This document shows, one piece after another, positions 5,509 through 6,455 of a stretch of 6,455 nucleotides of DNA (position 1 is its first letter; the number at the start of each line of letters is the position of its first letter). This DNA is from an uncultured Eubacteriales bacterium. Lineage in GTDB: Bacteria; Bacillota; Clostridia; Oscillospirales; Oscillospiraceae. Position numbers and translations under genes: made by a program. The stretch covers positions 1 through 6,455 of the forward strand of contig ONVR01000277.1 of the NCBI GenBank assembly GCA_900321335.1, given 5' to 3'. The notes under the pieces are model-generated. The model did no database searches. It had not been told where the DNA came from and saw nothing but the letters and a program-made list of their open reading frames with translations.

Positions 5509-6455
5509 GAAAGCTGGAGGTCCTGTCCCCCGCCGGGGACCGGGAACGGCTGATGCTGGCGCTGACCTACGGGGCAGACGCCGTGTACCTGGCCTCGGAG
5601 CGCTTCGGCATGCGGGCCGCGGCGGGAAACTTCCCCGCCGGCGGACCTCTGGAGGAGGCCATCGCCCTGTGCCATGCCCGGGGCGTCCGGGTGCACGTGA
5701 CCTGCAACACCATTTTGCGCAACGAGGACGCCGCCGCCCTGCCCCCCTTTCTGGAGGAGCTGGAGGCGGCCGGGGCCGACGCGGTGATCGCCGCCGACCC
5801 GGGGGTGATCGCCATGGTAAAGCGCTACGCCCCCCACACAGCCCTGCACGTGAGCACCCAGGCCGGGGTGGCCAGCTACGCCGCCGCCAACGCGTTTTAC
5901 GATATGGGCGCCGCCCGTGTCATTCTGGCCCGGGAGCTGACCCTGGAGGAGATCGCCGGGATCCGGGCAAAGGTCCCGGCGGCGCTGGAGCTGGAGGTTT
6001 TCGTCCACGGGGCCATGTGCATGTCCTTTTCCGGCCGGTGCCTGCTGTCCAACTACCTGACGGGACGGGACGCCAACCGGGGCGCCTGCGCTCAGCCCTG
6101 CCGCTGGAAATACCACGTGGTGGAGGAAAAGCGGCCCGGGGAATATATGGAGCTGCAGCAGGACCGGGAGGGCACCTACATCTTCAACTCCCGGGATCTG
6201 TGCATGATCGACCACCTGCCGGCGCTGATGGCGGCCGGGGTGGACAGCATCAAGATCGAGGGCCGGATGAAATCGGCTTACTACGCCGGGGTGGTCACCA
6301 ACGCCTACCGCCACGCCGCTGACGCGGCCATGGCGGGGCAGCCTCTGGACCCGGTCTGGCGCGACGAGGTGAACAAGGTCAGCCACCGGGAATACTCCAC
6401 GGGCTTTTTCTTCGACAAAAACGGCCCGGGAGAGTACCATGGCAGCGCCATGTAC
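5505..6455 (+). CDS. Peptidase U32 family protein, likely tRNA/rRNA hydroxylation class (3' end outside window)
   Basis: The start ATG overlaps the mltG stop (ATGA, 5505-5508), with GAGG at 5491-5494 upstream, so translation is probably coupled. The frame stays open to the right edge, giving the first 317 residues. The N-terminus, EVLSPAGDRERLMLALTYGADAV in outline, is the family's TIM-barrel opening. The U32 signature ExFxxGAMCxxxxGxCxxS is complete at residues 164-182. Cys172, Cys179, Cys195, Cys199 and Cys233 lie at the spacing of cysteines that hold an Fe-S cluster in related proteins (UbiU; RlhA and TrhP families). Although named peptidases, characterised members mostly hydroxylate RNA bases, TrhP making 5-hydroxyuridine at the tRNA wobble position from prephenate-derived chemistry. 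Synteny with mltG matches yrrN/yrrO in Bacillus. Full-length relatives of about 400 or over 650 residues both occur, so subfamily cannot be fixed here; a collagenase-like protease name would be weaker. Confidence 0.93.
   Translation, partial: MRKLEVLSPAGDRERLMLALTYGADAVYLASERFGMRAAAGNFPAGGPLEEAIALCHARGVRVHVTCNTILRNEDAAALPPFLEELEAAGADAVIAADPGVIAMVKRYAPHTALHVSTQAGVASYAAANAFYDMGAARVILARELTLEEIAGIRAKVPAALELEVFVHGAMCMSFSGRCLLSNYLTGRDANRGACAQPCRWKYHVVEEKRPGEYMELQQDREGTYIFNSRDLCMIDHLPALMAAGVDSIKIEGRMKSAYYAGVVTNAYRHAADAAMAGQPLDPVWRDEVNKVSHREYSTGFFFDKNGPGEYHGSAMY

Noticed and set aside
5180..6322. Plus-strand frame spanning the end of mltG and the U32 gene
   Set aside because: Pro/Arg/Thr/Gly-rich translation typical of a shifted frame; the U32 signature lies in the frame starting at 5505.
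5460..6440. Minus-strand open frame of 326 codons opposite the U32 gene
   Set aside because: No domain or ribosome binding site; antisense shadow of a conserved gene.
1..6455. CRISPR array, tRNA, rRNA, insertion sequence, attachment site or defence system
   Set aside because: No spaced long repeats, cloverleaf, terminal inverted repeats, transposase or integrase motifs were found on either strand.

Overview
The window reads as a chromosomal segment of a GC-rich, low-redox-type Firmicute, most plausibly a Clostridia/Oscillospiraceae-like gut anaerobe. The reasons are the strong Shine-Dalgarno sites (AGGAG, AAGGAAGG, GAGGTG), a divergent clostridial-type thymidylate kinase, a 43-residue Cys/Gly-rich membrane microprotein of a kind common in that group, and an mltG-U32 gene pair matching the Bacillus yrrL-yrrN/yrrO neighbourhood. 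The taxonomic call is inference; there is no rRNA or other marker here.

Layout. (1) 3-1928 (+): C-terminal 641 residues of a large FtsX-family ABC permease, cut by the left edge. It starts inside a long extracytoplasmic coiled coil. (2) 1965-2762 (+): tyrosine/dual-specificity phosphatase with an HCTTGKDRTG P-loop, 36 nt after the permease and probably co-transcribed with it. (3) 2763-2908: intergenic leader with a very good sigma-A promoter (extended -10), a tandem 11-bp repeat and a GC-rich hairpin beside the ribosome binding site. (4) 2909-3580 (+): thymidylate-kinase-like P-loop kinase. (5) 3579-3609: 11-bp hairpin with a U-run on the minus strand only. (6) 3619-3750 (-): 43-residue Cys/Gly-rich microprotein, convergent with the kinase. 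(7) 3751-3936: divergent intergenic region with two adjacent stem-loops and a duplicated TCCC/GGGATC motif. (8) 3937-5508 (+): MltG/YceG-type endolytic transglycosylase with an unusually long acidic cytoplasmic N-terminus. (9) 5505-6455 (+): peptidase-U32-family protein (likely tRNA hydroxylation class), overlapping mltG by ATGA and cut by the right edge.

How the genes fit together. Most are housekeeping: an exporter or lipoprotein-type permease with a phosphatase, dTMP phosphorylation for DNA synthesis, termination of peptidoglycan strands by MltG, and wobble-uridine modification by the U32 protein. I see no clear new multi-gene system, mobile element, CRISPR array, rRNA or tRNA. The least explained parts are the microprotein with its own terminator, the structured divergent region upstream of mltG, and the repeat-bearing leader of the kinase.
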